The position numbers and the translations under genes were made by a program. From NCBI GenBank assembly GCA_019750135.1, contig JAIEOV010000081.1, forward strand, positions 1-64,000: a stretch of 64,000 bases of DNA, given 5' to 3'. Within the stretch, counting starts at the first letter, position 1, and the number at the start of each line of letters is the position of its first letter. The notes under the pieces were generated by a model. It had not been told where the DNA came from. It did not search any database and saw only the letters and a list, made by a program, of their open reading frames with translations. Positions 52,938 through 61,795 of the stretch are shown here, piece after piece. The stretch comes from Reyranella sp. (lineage in GTDB: Bacteria > Pseudomonadota > Alphaproteobacteria > Reyranellales > Reyranellaceae).

Positions 52938-54191
52938 TCAGCCCGGTCCTGCGCCCTGCACGCCGACATACAGCGCGTACAGCGACTGGCTCGCCGCCAT
53001 GAACAGGCGGTTGCGCTTGGGGCCGCCGAAGCAGACGTTGCCGCAGATCTCGGGCAGACGGATGCGGCCTAAAAGCTTGCCTTCGGGGCTCCACACCGTG
53101 ACGCCGCTGTAGCCGACGTTGCGGCCGGCGTTGCTCGACACCCAGACATTGCCGAACACGTCGCAGCGCAGCCCGTCGGGTCCGCACTTGATGCCGTCGA
53201 TCATGAAATCGCTGAACAGCTTGCGGTTGGAGACCTTGTTGTCGGTGCCGACGGTGAAGGAATAGACCTCGCCCTTGCCGCCCGGCCCGGTGTCGCCCGG
53301 GCCTTTGCCGGTGCTGGCGACGTAGAGCGTCTTGTAGTCGGGCGAGAAGCACAGGCCGTTGGGGTCGGGCACCTGTTCCTCGGTGACGACCAGATCGATG
53401 CGCCCGCTGGGATCGATGCGATAGCAGTTGGTCGGCAGCTCGCGCTTGGCCGTCGTGCCGATGCCCGGCGGCTGGCCGAGCCGCGGATTGATCTTGCCGT
53501 CGGGATTGCTCGGTCCGCCCGCGACGTCGGGCGTGCCTTCATAGAGCTGGCCGCCATAGGGCGGATCGGTGAACCAGTAGCTGCCGTCCGGATGGGCGAC
53601 GACGTCGTTGGGCGAGTTCAACTTCTTGCCCTGGAACGCGTCGGCCAGCACCGTCGCCGAGCCGTCGAGCTCGTAGCGCACGACGCGCCGCGTGAGGTGT
53701 TCGCACGACAGCTGGCGGCCCTGGAAGTCGAAGGTGTTGCCGTTGCTGTTGTTCGACGGGCTGCGGAAGGTGCTGACGCGGCCGTTGTCCTCGATCCAGC
53801 GCAGCTGGCGATTGTTGGGGATGTCGCTCCACACGAGGTAGCGGCCCTGCGCGTTCCAGGCCGGTCCCTCCGACCACAAGGCACCGGTCCACAGGCGCTG
53901 GATGGGCGCGTTGGGCTGGCGTAGCCCATCGAAGCTCGGATCGACGGTGAGGACGTCGGGATCGGTGAAATAGACGTTGGGCGGCGCGTTCGGGCCCCAC
54001 TCGCGCGGCGGCGTCGTGATGGTGGAGGGTGGAGTTGCCGGCCTGGGTGGCGTTGCGGGCGCCGCCGGCGGTTGCTGGGCGAAGGCCCGTCCGGCTACGA
54101 CGGTGGCGGCAGCCGCACCGGCCACACCAGCGAGCGCGCGACGAGACATCGTCGCATGGCTCTTGTCCTCGAATTGCTTCGATGAGCTCAT
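52938..54191 (-). CDS. Tat-exported SMP-30/gluconolactonase-family protein
   Basis: The 417-residue protein starts at ATG 54191. It has a twin-arginine signal (SRRALAGVAGAAAATVVAGRAFA), a proline/threonine-rich linker, and a six-bladed propeller of the SMP-30/LRE type: WSEGPAWNAQGRYLVWSDIPNNRQLRW, LNSPNDVVAHPDGSYWFTDPPYG, DPNGLCFSPDYKTLYVA and KCGPDGLRCDVFGNVWVSS, with the metal-binding Glu/Asn/Asp positions present. Family members hydrolyse lactones or esters. It should act in the periplasm. Confidence 0.9.
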   Translation of the reverse strand: MSSSKQFEDKSHATMSRRALAGVAGAAAATVVAGRAFAQQPPAAPATPPRPATPPSTITTPPREWGPNAPPNVYFTDPDVLTVDPSFDGLRQPNAPIQRLWTGALWSEGPAWNAQGRYLVWSDIPNNRQLRWIEDNGRVSTFRSPSNNSNGNTFDFQGRQLSCEHLTRRVVRYELDGSATVLADAFQGKKLNSPNDVVAHPDGSYWFTDPPYGGQLYEGTPDVAGGPSNPDGKINPRLGQPPGIGTTAKRELPTNCYRIDPSGRIDLVVTEEQVPDPNGLCFSPDYKTLYVASTGKGPGDTGPGGKGEVYSFTVGTDNKVSNRKLFSDFMIDGIKCGPDGLRCDVFGNVWVSSNAGRNVGYSGVTVWSPEGKLLGRIRLPEICGNVCFGGPKRNRLFMAASQSLYALYVGVQGAGPG

Positions 54192-54274
54192 GAGCGTCAC
54201 TCCCAACGGTTTTTCGTTGTGTGAACTTTATCAGGGCAAAGAAGTACGCGGACGCATACCTAAGTGGCTGCGCG

Positions 54275-54751
54275 CTACTGGGCCTTCTTCTCCCAGCGCG
54301 CTGCAGCGGCGTCGTCGCCTTCGTGGGCGCCGACCCATTTCTCACCGGCCGGCGTCTCTTCGAGCTTCCAGAACGGCGCCTTGGTCTTGAGCCAGTCTAC
54401 CAGGAACTCGCAGGCCTCGAAGGCGGCCTCGCGATGAGGGGATCCGACCGCGACCAGCACGATACGGTCGCCGGCCTCCATCCGGCCGTAGCGATGCACA
54501 ATGAGTGTCGCTTCGAGCGGCCAGCGCCGGTTGGCCTCGGCCTCGATGTCCTCGAGCGCCTTCTCGGTCATGCCGGGATAGTGCTCCAGGGTCAGCGCAT
54601 CGATGCGGTCGCGATGCAGGCCCTCGCGCACGTGCATCTCGCGCACCAGGCCCACGAACACCGCCAGCCCGCCGATCCGTTTGTTGCCCTTGGTCAGCCG
54701 GTCGAGCTCGGCGCCGACGTCGAAGTCGCCTTCCTGGACCCGTACCGCCAT
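54275..54751 (-). CDS. moaE: Molybdopterin synthase catalytic subunit MoaE
   Basis: The 158-residue MoaE uses MoaD thiocarboxylate to build the dithiolene of molybdopterin. The active-site Lys and Arg sit in the motif VHRYGRMEAGDRIVLVAVGSPHREAAFEACEFLVDWLKTKAPFWKLEE (spread over about residues 88-138), where KTKAPFWK is the lysine site. The pair moaD-moaE is coupled here (1-base gap), and the products form a heterotetramer. Confidence 0.95.
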   Translation of the reverse strand: MAVRVQEGDFDVGAELDRLTKGNKRIGGLAVFVGLVREMHVREGLHRDRIDALTLEHYPGMTEKALEDIEAEANRRWPLEATLIVHRYGRMEAGDRIVLVAVGSPHREAAFEACEFLVDWLKTKAPFWKLEETPAGEKWVGAHEGDDAAAARWEKKAQ

Positions 54752-54752
54752 G

Positions 54753-55004
54753 TCAGCCCCCCGTGAAGGGTGGGAAGAACGCGACCTCGCGCGCGCCGGT
54801 GATGGGCACGTCGAAGGTTGCCGTGCGTTGGTCGACCGCTGCCCCGAAGGCCGCGCCCTCGGCCAGCGCCTCGGCGTGGCCGGCGCTGCGGTTGCGCAGC
54901 CAGGTGACCAGGTCGCCCACCGTCTTGACGTCGGCAGGCAGCGAGATTTCCTCGTCCGCGACGCCCACGGTGCGCTTCATCCAGGCGAAGTAGCGGACTT
55001 TCAT
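54753..55004 (-). CDS. moaD: Molybdopterin synthase sulfur carrier subunit MoaD
   Basis: This 83-residue beta-grasp protein ends FFPPFTGG; the C-terminal di-glycine is thiocarboxylated. N-terminal VRYFAWMKRTVGVADEEI is a MoaD strand-helix pattern. Its adenylating enzyme (MoeB) is not adjacent; the ThiF-rhodanese protein 2 kb away could supply the activity. The ATG overlaps the pgsA stop by 4 bases. Confidence 0.94.
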   Translation of the reverse strand: MKVRYFAWMKRTVGVADEEISLPADVKTVGDLVTWLRNRSAGHAEALAEGAAFGAAVDQRTATFDVPITGAREVAFFPPFTGG

Positions 55005-55558
55005 GTGGGCCCGCCCTCGGCCATGTGGCGCAGGCCGGTACGCAGATAGTCGTAGCCCGTGATCAGGGTGAGCACGGCGGCCACCCAGATCAGCACCAGG
55101 CCGATTTGCCCGATGACCGTCGGAACTGCATCGCCCAGCAGCAGAATGGTGATGGCCCCCATTTGCGCGCCCGTCTTCCATTTGGCGAGCTGGCTCACCG
55201 GCACGCTGACATGGAGTTCGGCCAGGAACTCGCGCAGGCCCGAGACCAGGATTTCGCGCGCCAAGATGATGAGGGCCGCGAGAACGTGGATCCCGCTCAG
55301 CGTGCCGACGTCGACCAGCATCACCAGCGCGGCCGCCACCAGAAGCTTGTCGGCGATCGGATCGAGGAAACGGCCGAACCGCGAGATCTGGTGGTAGCGC
55401 CGGGCGAAATAGCCGTCGAACCAGTCGGTGATGCAGGCCACCGCAAACAGGCCCGCCGACACCCACTGCGCCCAGCCGTGGTCGAGCCAGAAGCACGCCA
55501 CCACCAGCGGAATCGCCGCGATACGCGACAGCGTCAGCAGGTTGGGAAGACTGAACAT
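55001..55558 (-). CDS. pgsA: CDP-diacylglycerol-glycerol-3-phosphate 3-phosphatidyltransferase
   Basis: The 185-residue inner-membrane enzyme makes phosphatidylglycerol phosphate. It has four to five transmembrane helices and the CDP-alcohol phosphotransferase motif D-G-x2-A-R-x8-G-x3-D-x3-D, seen here as DWFDGYFARRYHQISRFGRFLDPIADK. The product is the lipid donor used by Lgt. It lies 11 bases after uvrC in the order uvrC-pgsA-moaD-moaE. Confidence 0.96.
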   Translation of the reverse strand: MFSLPNLLTLSRIAAIPLVVACFWLDHGWAQWVSAGLFAVACITDWFDGYFARRYHQISRFGRFLDPIADKLLVAAALVMLVDVGTLSGIHVLAALIILAREILVSGLREFLAELHVSVPVSQLAKWKTGAQMGAITILLLGDAVPTVIGQIGLVLIWVAAVLTLITGYDYLRTGLRHMAEGGPT

Positions 55559-55569
55559 GTCCGTCCTTC

Positions 55570-57474
55570 TTAGCGACCACCCCGGAAATGGTCATGGATT
55601 TTCTGGGCCAGTGCGTCGGAGATGCCCGACACGGCTTTGATGTCCTCCAGGGTGGCGACGGCCACTGCACGGGCGCTGCCGAAATGGTGCAGCAAGGCGC
55701 GTTTGCGGCCGGCGCCGATGCCCGGCACCTCGTCGAGTGCCGACTTGGTGATGTCGGCGGCGCGCCGCGTGCGGTGCGTGCCGATGGCGAAGCGATGCGC
55801 CTCGTCCCGCAGCCGCTGCAGGAAGTAGAGCACCGGATCGCGCGGCTCGAGCGAGAAGGGCGGCTTGCCGGGCATGAAGAACCGCTCGCGGCCGGCATCT
55901 CGGTCTGGGCCCTTGGCGATGCCGACGATGGCGATGTCCTCGAGGCCGAGCTCGCTCAGCACCTGGCGCGCGACCTCGAGCTGGCCCTGGCCGCCGTCGA
56001 TCAGCACCAGGTCGGGCCAGCTCTCGTCGTCGCGCTCGGGATCCTCCTTCAGTGCACGGCCGAAGCGGCGCGTCAGCACCTCGCGCATCATGGCGAAGTC
56101 GTCGCCCGCCGCGCCTTCGGTCTTGATGTTGAACTTGCGATAGGAGTTTTTGACGAAACCGTCCGGGCCGGCCACCACCATGGCGCCGATCGGCGCGGCG
56201 CCCTGGATGTGGCTGTTGTCGTAGATCTCGATGCGTTCGGGCGATCCGTCGAGGCTGAACACCCGGGCCACGCCCTCCAGCAATTGCCGCTGCGTGCCGC
56301 GCTCGGCCATGCGCCGCGCCAGCGCCTCGCGGGCATTGACCACGGCCTGGTCGAGCGCGTCCTTCTGGTCGCCGCGCTTGGGATGGCGGATCTCGACCTT
56401 GTGGCCGGCCGTCATGGCCAGCGCGCTTTCCAGCAGCTCGGCCTCGGCGACGTCGTGGCTGGTCAGGATCAGTTTGGGCGCCTGCCGCGCTTCGTAGAAC
56501 TGGCCGATGAAGGCCGACAGCACGACGGGCTCGTCGAGATCCTTGGTGTGGCTGGGGAAATAGGCGCGATTGCCGAGATTCTGGCCGGCACGCAGGAAGA
56601 ACACCTGGACACAGACCTGGCCGCCCTCGGCGTGCACGGCGAAGATGTCGGCCTCGTCGATCGACGGCAGGGTGATCGACTGGTGCGACTGGATGTGCGC
56701 CAGCGCGCGGATGCGGTCGCGCAGGACCGCGGCGCGTTCGAATTCGAGACCGACCGAGGCCTGCTCCATGCGCTGTGACAATGCCTGCTGGATCTCGCGG
56801 TTGCGGCCGCCCAGGAAGCCGCGCACCTCGTCGACGATGCTGTCGTACTCGGGCTTGTCGATGCGGCCGACGCAGGGCGCCGTGCAGCGCTTGATCTGGT
56901 ACTGCAGGCAGGGCCGCGTGCGGGTCGAGAACACGCCGTCCGAGCACGAGCGCAGGGGGAAGGCGCGCTGCAGGGCGTAGAGCGTGCGGTTGACGGCGGT
57001 GGCCGAAGCGAACGGACCGAAATACTCGTTCTTCGGATCGCGCACCCCACGGTGCTTGGCGAGCTGCGGCCACTCGGTGTCGCGGCGGATGACGATATAG
57101 GGGAACGACTTGTCGTCGCGCAGCAGCACGTTGAAGCGTGGCTTGAAGCGCTTGATCAGGTTGTTCTCGAGCAGCAGGGCCTCGGCCTCGCTGTCGGTGA
57201 CCGCGAACTCCATGGTCCGCGTGTTCGACACCATGCGCAGCAGGCGGTTGTCGAGGCGCGTCGGCTGGGTGTAGGCGGCGACGCGGCTCCTGAGCGAGCG
57301 CGCCTTGCCGACATAGAGGACCTCGCCGTCGGCCGCGATCATGCGATAGACGCCCGGCTTGCGCGGCAGGGTGTGCACGAACTCGCCGATGATGCGCATG
57401 CCGTCGGCCAGCGAGCCTTCGCTGGGTGGCGCCTCCTCGGCGGATTTCAGATCGATGTCGGTTTCGTCGCTCAC
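55570..57474 (-). CDS. uvrC: Excinuclease ABC subunit UvrC
   Basis: The product has 634 residues from GTG 57474. It has a GIY-YIG nuclease (GVYRMIAADGEVLYVGKARSLRSRV), a UVR helical pair (EQASVGLEFERAAVLRDRIRAL), the UvrC/RNase H-like domain with FDNSHIQG-like EIYDNSHIQGAAPIGAMVV and LIDGGQGQLE, and a C-terminal helix-hairpin-helix (DEVPGIGAGRKRALLHHFG). It makes both incisions in nucleotide excision repair. The frame runs 147 bases further upstream without family sequence, so the GTG with AGGA in front is preferred. Confidence 0.95.
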   Translation of the reverse strand: MSDETDIDLKSAEEAPPSEGSLADGMRIIGEFVHTLPRKPGVYRMIAADGEVLYVGKARSLRSRVAAYTQPTRLDNRLLRMVSNTRTMEFAVTDSEAEALLLENNLIKRFKPRFNVLLRDDKSFPYIVIRRDTEWPQLAKHRGVRDPKNEYFGPFASATAVNRTLYALQRAFPLRSCSDGVFSTRTRPCLQYQIKRCTAPCVGRIDKPEYDSIVDEVRGFLGGRNREIQQALSQRMEQASVGLEFERAAVLRDRIRALAHIQSHQSITLPSIDEADIFAVHAEGGQVCVQVFFLRAGQNLGNRAYFPSHTKDLDEPVVLSAFIGQFYEARQAPKLILTSHDVAEAELLESALAMTAGHKVEIRHPKRGDQKDALDQAVVNAREALARRMAERGTQRQLLEGVARVFSLDGSPERIEIYDNSHIQGAAPIGAMVVAGPDGFVKNSYRKFNIKTEGAAGDDFAMMREVLTRRFGRALKEDPERDDESWPDLVLIDGGQGQLEVARQVLSELGLEDIAIVGIAKGPDRDAGRERFFMPGKPPFSLEPRDPVLYFLQRLRDEAHRFAIGTHRTRRAADITKSALDEVPGIGAGRKRALLHHFGSARAVAVATLEDIKAVSGISDALAQKIHDHFRGGR

Positions 57475-57716
57475 GAGGTCCTGCCGCAGCGCATCCCTAC
57501 GCCGACGCCGGGAGCTAGGACAGTGGGCCACGAAGAGCCCTTTGCGGAGCCCATGTGGGGAAGTCTGTGAACAAGCCCGGTGTCGGCCTACCGTTGCACC
57601 ATCGTCACTGTGTTGACTCAATCCAGGGGCGATGGCAGCAGGCCGCTATTTAAGCGTTAATTATCTGATTTCAATAAGGAATTTAACCTGGGGACGGTCT
57701 GAATATATCACTGGTG

Positions 57717-57754
57717 GCGGCAGACGTTCGCTTTTTGATCCGATCGTCTGCCGC
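57717..57754. repeat. Inverted repeat between uvrC and phoH
   Basis: Ten-base arms GCGGCAGACG and CGTCTGCCGC are perfect, with an 18-base loop. On the minus strand it follows the phoH stop by 30 bases but has no U-tract, so it may be a factor-dependent end or a stabilising hairpin. The AT-rich stretch around 57640-57710 is the likely uvrC promoter region. Confidence 0.45.
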
Positions 57755-57783
57755 GTTCCAATGTGTGGGTAAGTTCGGTCGCT

Positions 57784-58509
57784 TTACAGCACCGACAACA
57801 TGCGTCCGACCAACGGGTGGCGCACCACGTCCTTGTCCGTCAGCCGCACCACGGCCACGTCGTCGAGCCCTTCGAGACGCTGGGAGATGGCCTTCAGGCC
57901 CGACAGCTCGGGCAGCAGGTCGGTCTGGTCGGGATCGCCCGTCATCACCATGGTCGAGTGCCAGCCCAGCCGGGTCAGCAGCATCTTGAGCTGGCCGTAG
58001 GTGCAGTTCTGCGCCTCGTCGATCAGCACGAAGGCGTTGTTCAACGTCCGGCCGCGCATGAAGGCCACCGGGGCGATCTCGATCGTGCCGTCGTCGAGGT
58101 TCTGGCGCAGGCGCTTGGCGCCCAGCCGGTCGTTCAGGGCGTCCCACAGGGGACGCAGGTAGGGATCGAGCTTTTCGCGCATGTCGCCCGGCAGGAAGCC
58201 CAGGTTCTCGCCGGCTTCCACGGCCGGCCGCGACAGCATGATGCGGGAGACAGTGCCGGCTTCGAGGGCCTCCACGGCGGCCGAAATGGCGAGGTAGGTC
58301 TTACCGGTGCCGGCGGGTCCGAGGGCGACGGTAAGCGGCTTGGTGTCGATCGCCTCCATCAGGATGCGTTGGTTGTCGCTTCGCGGTCGGATTTTCCGGA
58401 TGTAGCTCTGATCGCGGTCGTTGGCCGGAGTGTGGTCGAAGACAAGGTTGTGAATACGGGCGCTATCGATGGCGTGCAGCTTGGCGCGGCGTGCGGCGCG
58501 TTTGGCCAT
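57784..58509 (-). CDS. phoH: PhoH family protein (ATPase)
   Basis: The 241-residue protein has a PhoH core: Walker A ALGPAGTGKTYLA, the PhoH signature MLSRPAVEAGENLGFLPGDMREKLDPYLRPLWDAL spread over about residues 90-125, and Walker B FVLIDEAQN followed by TRLGWHSTMVMTGDPDQTDL. It is shorter than PhoH/YbeZ proteins with an extra N-terminal domain. PhoH proteins are predicted ATPases/helicases tied to phosphate stress and RNA metabolism. An intrinsic terminator lies 47 bases before its ATG. Confidence 0.92.
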   Translation of the reverse strand: MAKRAARRAKLHAIDSARIHNLVFDHTPANDRDQSYIRKIRPRSDNQRILMEAIDTKPLTVALGPAGTGKTYLAISAAVEALEAGTVSRIMLSRPAVEAGENLGFLPGDMREKLDPYLRPLWDALNDRLGAKRLRQNLDDGTIEIAPVAFMRGRTLNNAFVLIDEAQNCTYGQLKMLLTRLGWHSTMVMTGDPDQTDLLPELSGLKAISQRLEGLDDVAVVRLTDKDVVRHPLVGRMLSVL

Positions 58510-58555
58510 ATTCGTACTCCGGAGGCTTGGTCAGAGGAGCGGGAACCGAGCGCCG

Positions 58556-58586
58556 AAAAGCAAAACGCCCCCGCAAGCGGAGGCGT
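58556..58586 (-). terminator. Intrinsic terminator upstream of phoH
   Basis: On the minus strand ACGCCTCCG-CTTG-CGGGGGCGT forms a 9-base stem (one T-G pair) capped by a CUUG tetraloop and followed by TTTTGCTTTT. It is the clearest Rho-independent terminator in the window, and it precedes phoH rather than following a gene. Confidence 0.85.
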
Positions 58587-58739
58587 CGGCGATCGATGGT
58601 CAGGCGGAAGGTGAGGCTGACAGGGCACGCGGTGGGGATTCCACCGGTGATCCGATTTCCGTCGCGGTACGAACACCTCGGACGGATAAGCACCTCCTTC
58701 AGCTACCGGGAGAAGGGTACCCCGAATATGGCGGTCCGG

Positions 58740-58753
58740 CCACAATATTGTGG
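58740..58753. promoter_or_regulatory. Perfect 14-bp palindrome between guanine deaminase and phoH
   Basis: CCACAATATTGTGG is its own reverse complement. A related half, CGCAATATTCAC, lies 9 bases away on the deaminase side. It sits about 150 bases upstream of the terminator, where the promoter of a short transcript would be. Confidence 0.45.
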
Positions 58754-58773
58754 GTCGGAACGCAATATTCACA

Positions 58774-60123
58774 CTATGGAAAGGGGGGTGTAACCCTAGC
58801 CCCGCGGTCGTGGACCAGCTGGCCGGCGGCGTAAGTGGCCTGCACGGCGCGGTCGTCGCCCAGGGTCATCTGGATGAAAAGCTGCTCGGCGAAGTCGCGG
58901 GCGAAGCCCATGCGGAAGTCGATCAGCGGCGTCGACCGCATGTCGAGCACGACCAGGTCGGCTTCCATGCCCGGAGCGATGCTGCCGATGCGGTCGTCGA
59001 GATACATCGCCCGCGCCGAGCCGCGGGTGGCGAGGTAGTATGCGTGGCCGGCCGACAGGGACTGCTGGTTGAGCTGGGCCGCCTTGTACGCCTCGCCCAG
59101 GGTCGCGAGGATCGAGAACGACGTGCCGGCGCCGATGTCGGTGCCCAGGCCGACTCGCACCGGGCGCTCGGGCTTGAGCGCGCGCGCGAGATTGAAGGCG
59201 CCGCTGCCCAGGAAGAAGTTCGAGGTCGGGCAGTGCGAGATGGCGGCGCCGCAATCGTGCAGGTGCTGCAGCTCGCCCTCGCTGAGCCAGATGCCGTGGC
59301 CGAACACGGCGCGTTGGCCGCACAGGCCATGATGGTCGTAGACGTCGAGGTAGTCGCGCCGGTCAGGAAACAGCTCCTTGATCCAGGCCACCTCCTGGCG
59401 GGTCTCGGCGATGTGGGTCTGCATCAGGCAGTCGGCGTGCTCGCGCCACAGCGTGCCGGCCATCGCCAGTTGCTCGGGCGAACTCGATCCGGCGTAGCGC
59501 GGCGTGATGGCGTAGAGCAGCCGGCCGCGGCCATGCCATTTGGCGATCAGCGCCTTCGACTGGTCGTAGCTCGACTGCGGCGTGTCACGTAGCGCCTCGG
59601 GCGCGTTGCGATCCATCATCGCCTTGCCGGCGGCCATCCGCAGGCCGAGCTTCTCGGCCTCCTCGAACAGCACGTCGACCGAATGCGGATGGACGGTGCA
59701 GTAGACGCAAGCCGTCGTGATGCCGTTGCGCAGGTTCTCGCGCAGGAAGGTCCGGGCGACGCTGCGGGCGTATTCCTGGTCGGCGAACTTGAGCTCGGCG
59801 GGGAAGGTGTACTGGTTCAGCCAGTCGAGCAGCTGCGCGCCGTAGGCCGCCATCATCGGCGTTTGCGGGAAATGGACGTGGGTGTCGATGAAGCCCGCCG
59901 AGATCAGCGCGTCCTTGCCGAAGTCGCGGATCTCGATGCCGGCCGGCAGTTGCGGCAGCACGCGATCGGCGGGACCGAAATGCGAGATGCGCCCGTCCGC
60001 CATGGCGACGATGGCATCGGGCTCGTGGACCATCGTCTTGTCGAGACCGTCGCGAAACGGATCGCCGGTGAAGGTGAGGGCAGGGCCACGGATGGCGATC
60101 GGACGGGAAGGGATCGCGGACAT
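58774..60123 (-). CDS. guaD: Guanine deaminase
   Basis: The 449-residue amidohydrolase-fold enzyme converts guanine to xanthine. It has the metal motif GFIDTHVHFPQ near residue 73, QTHIAETRQEV with conserved His, FGHGIWLSEGELQHL, and the diagnostic VGLGTDIGAGTSFSILATL. The start is ATG 60123 (MSAIPSRPIAIRG); an in-frame ATG lies 30 bases upstream. It supports purine-nitrogen use. The stop lies 20 bases from the palindrome above. Confidence 0.95.
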   Translation of the reverse strand: MSAIPSRPIAIRGPALTFTGDPFRDGLDKTMVHEPDAIVAMADGRISHFGPADRVLPQLPAGIEIRDFGKDALISAGFIDTHVHFPQTPMMAAYGAQLLDWLNQYTFPAELKFADQEYARSVARTFLRENLRNGITTACVYCTVHPHSVDVLFEEAEKLGLRMAAGKAMMDRNAPEALRDTPQSSYDQSKALIAKWHGRGRLLYAITPRYAGSSSPEQLAMAGTLWREHADCLMQTHIAETRQEVAWIKELFPDRRDYLDVYDHHGLCGQRAVFGHGIWLSEGELQHLHDCGAAISHCPTSNFFLGSGAFNLARALKPERPVRVGLGTDIGAGTSFSILATLGEAYKAAQLNQQSLSAGHAYYLATRGSARAMYLDDRIGSIAPGMEADLVVLDMRSTPLIDFRMGFARDFAEQLFIQMTLGDDRAVQATYAAGQLVHDRGARVTPPFP

Positions 60124-60190
60124 ATCGGGCGACGTTGAAGAGCCTGTGATCAAAGTGCAATAGGCGTCCGGCCGGGCGCGGCTGCACCGA

Positions 60191-60307
60191 TCAAATGTGA
60201 TCCATCACCCAGAGCAGGGCCGTCACGCTGCCGAAGTACGCACAGACGAGCAATACGGCATAGCGCTCGGGCCATGAGATCGTTGGCCCGCCATCATGAT
60301 CAGCCAT
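60191..60307 (-). CDS. Small single-helix membrane protein (38 residues)
   Basis: The frame has a polar start MADHDGGPTISWPERY followed by one membrane helix (AVLLVCAYFGSVTALLWVM). AGGA is 6 bases before the ATG. It starts 8 bases after the DUF2569 gene's stop in the same direction, so co-translation is likely. No family is recognised. Codon use and layout look like a real small protein. Confidence 0.6.
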   Translation of the reverse strand: MADHDGGPTISWPERYAVLLVCAYFGSVTALLWVMDHI

Positions 60308-60314
60308 CTCAGTC

Positions 60315-60785
60315 CTAGTTCACGAAAGTGTTGCGGACGCGTACGGATACCTTGAGATACATCCATAGCCCGACAGCGATGGCGCTGCCGATCGTTTGCG
60401 CGATCGTCTTTTCATCCAGCACCTGGCTCACCTCGATTTTCAGGATGCTTGCGACCGGGGCGGCGTCGACAAAAGGCAGCAAGATCGCCGCCGCGCCCTG
60501 ACACATCCACAGGGACGGAAAAGACCGCGATTTCCTGAGCATCATCACCGTGGTCACGACGACAAGAGCAAGCAACGCGACGTTCAGCGCAAGCTCGACA
60601 TAGATGGCCAGTTCGCCGTCGCTCGTCAGGTTGGGCGTCTTGAACAACTCGATGTCGTCCACGACCGATTTCAGAACCCTGAGGATTCCGCCCACCTGTC
60701 CGATCATCATCAGGATCAGCCAGCCGCCAAGCCCGCTTGGCTCCGCTGTCGCACTCGACGAAGAAGGACTGTTCGGCGAAGTCAT
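60315..60785 (-). CDS. DUF2569-like membrane protein
   Basis: The 156-residue protein opens with a Ser/Pro-rich segment and GLGGWLILMMIGQVGGILR, the start typical of DUF2569 proteins, and has about four hydrophobic helices (for example ELALNVALLALVVVTTVMML, GSAIAVGLWMYL). Function unknown. I used ATG 60785; the longer frame upstream is on the complementary strand of the secreted-protein gene and is spurious. Confidence 0.75.
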   Translation of the reverse strand: MTSPNSPSSSSATAEPSGLGGWLILMMIGQVGGILRVLKSVVDDIELFKTPNLTSDGELAIYVELALNVALLALVVVTTVMMLRKSRSFPSLWMCQGAAAILLPFVDAAPVASILKIEVSQVLDEKTIAQTIGSAIAVGLWMYLKVSVRVRNTFVN

Positions 60786-60995
60786 TGTTCCAGGGCTCCC
60801 AACAGTGCTAACGCGATGATTGCATTGCATTTTCCTGGGTTCAACCCTTCGCGCACGAGCCGGTCGACAACAAGCCTGCTCTCGTAATGTGCGTTTTGTC
60901 CCGGCGAGATATGCGCGATACAACTTATGATAGCAGAGGCCCGAGGCGCGAAAACTTGCCAGGATGAAGGGACCAAACCTCTGGGGGAGGCAAGA

Positions 60996-61739
60996 ATGGT
61001 CCGATTCCTGAAATTGGGCGCTTGGGCCCTCGGCCTGCTGGCGGCATCGGCGATCATGGCCGGTGCGGCGGTCGCCCAGGTCAACGTCCTCATTCAGAAC
61101 CAGCAGAGCCGCACGATCTACGTCGCCTTCACGCTCGGCAATGGCCAGGCCCCCGGCGCGATCAATTGGGGCAACTGCAGCGCATTCGTGAAGAACAACC
61201 AGGTGACCATCGCGGGCGGCATGGCTTGCAATACGACCGTCCCGACGTCGTCCAGCTCGTCGCGCTTCTGCGCGTCGACGGCTCCGATGCAGACGCCGAA
61301 CTGCTATCAGGCGCAGACCAACCATCAGACCATGATCGAAACGACTTTCGGCGCAGGCGGCCCGCGCTGCTATCCCGCGAGCATGGCGAGCTGCGTCTGG
61401 TACGACATCAGCCTCATCCCCGCGAACTGCACGGACCAGCTCTGGCAGAGCCAGAACTACTGCTCGAACACCGGCGGCGCCGCTTACAACCTGCCGGTCC
61501 AGCTGTCGTGCCAGAACCAGCCGACCTACACCTGCAAGGGGCCGCCCGGCACCACCTACGGCAATTCGGGTTTCCCGACGAACTGCGGCAATCCGAACGC
61601 GACCTGCACGGGCAACACGCCGAACTGCGTGAATGCCTATTTCCATCCGATGTTCGTGCCGCCGTGGAGCAAGTACCAGCCCAACGCCCAGTGCCCGGCC
61701 GGCTCGGCGCTGCAGGTGACGTTCCTCGCGGGGCCGTAG
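60996..61739 (+). CDS. Secreted cysteine-rich protein, possibly thaumatin-like
   Basis: The 247-residue protein starts at ATG 60996 behind GGGGGAGG. A signal peptide (FLKLGAWALGLLAASAIMAGAAVAQ) precedes a mature chain with about 17 cysteines. The start VNVLIQNQQSRTIYVAF and the block CVWYDISLIPANC resemble thaumatin-like proteins (a beta-sandwich with many disulfides). The match is by eye and weak. It would be periplasmic or secreted and disulfide-bonded. It is followed after 56 bases by another uncharacterised gene. Confidence 0.7.
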   Translation: MVRFLKLGAWALGLLAASAIMAGAAVAQVNVLIQNQQSRTIYVAFTLGNGQAPGAINWGNCSAFVKNNQVTIAGGMACNTTVPTSSSSSRFCASTAPMQTPNCYQAQTNHQTMIETTFGAGGPRCYPASMASCVWYDISLIPANCTDQLWQSQNYCSNTGGAAYNLPVQLSCQNQPTYTCKGPPGTTYGNSGFPTNCGNPNATCTGNTPNCVNAYFHPMFVPPWSKYQPNAQCPAGSALQVTFLAGP

Positions 61740-61795
61740 CGGAGATACACAGGCCAAAGCCTTCAGCACGCTCGACGAGCGGGAGAGGAGGCGAG

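Noticed and set aside
58590..58735. Possible cobalamin-riboswitch-like stretch upstream of phoH (ACCGGTGGAATCCCCACCGCG on the minus strand)
   Set aside because: It shares a few bases with the B12-box neighbourhood, but the core GGAGACC/CAGGAGAC elements and the expected length are missing, and no cobalamin gene is near.
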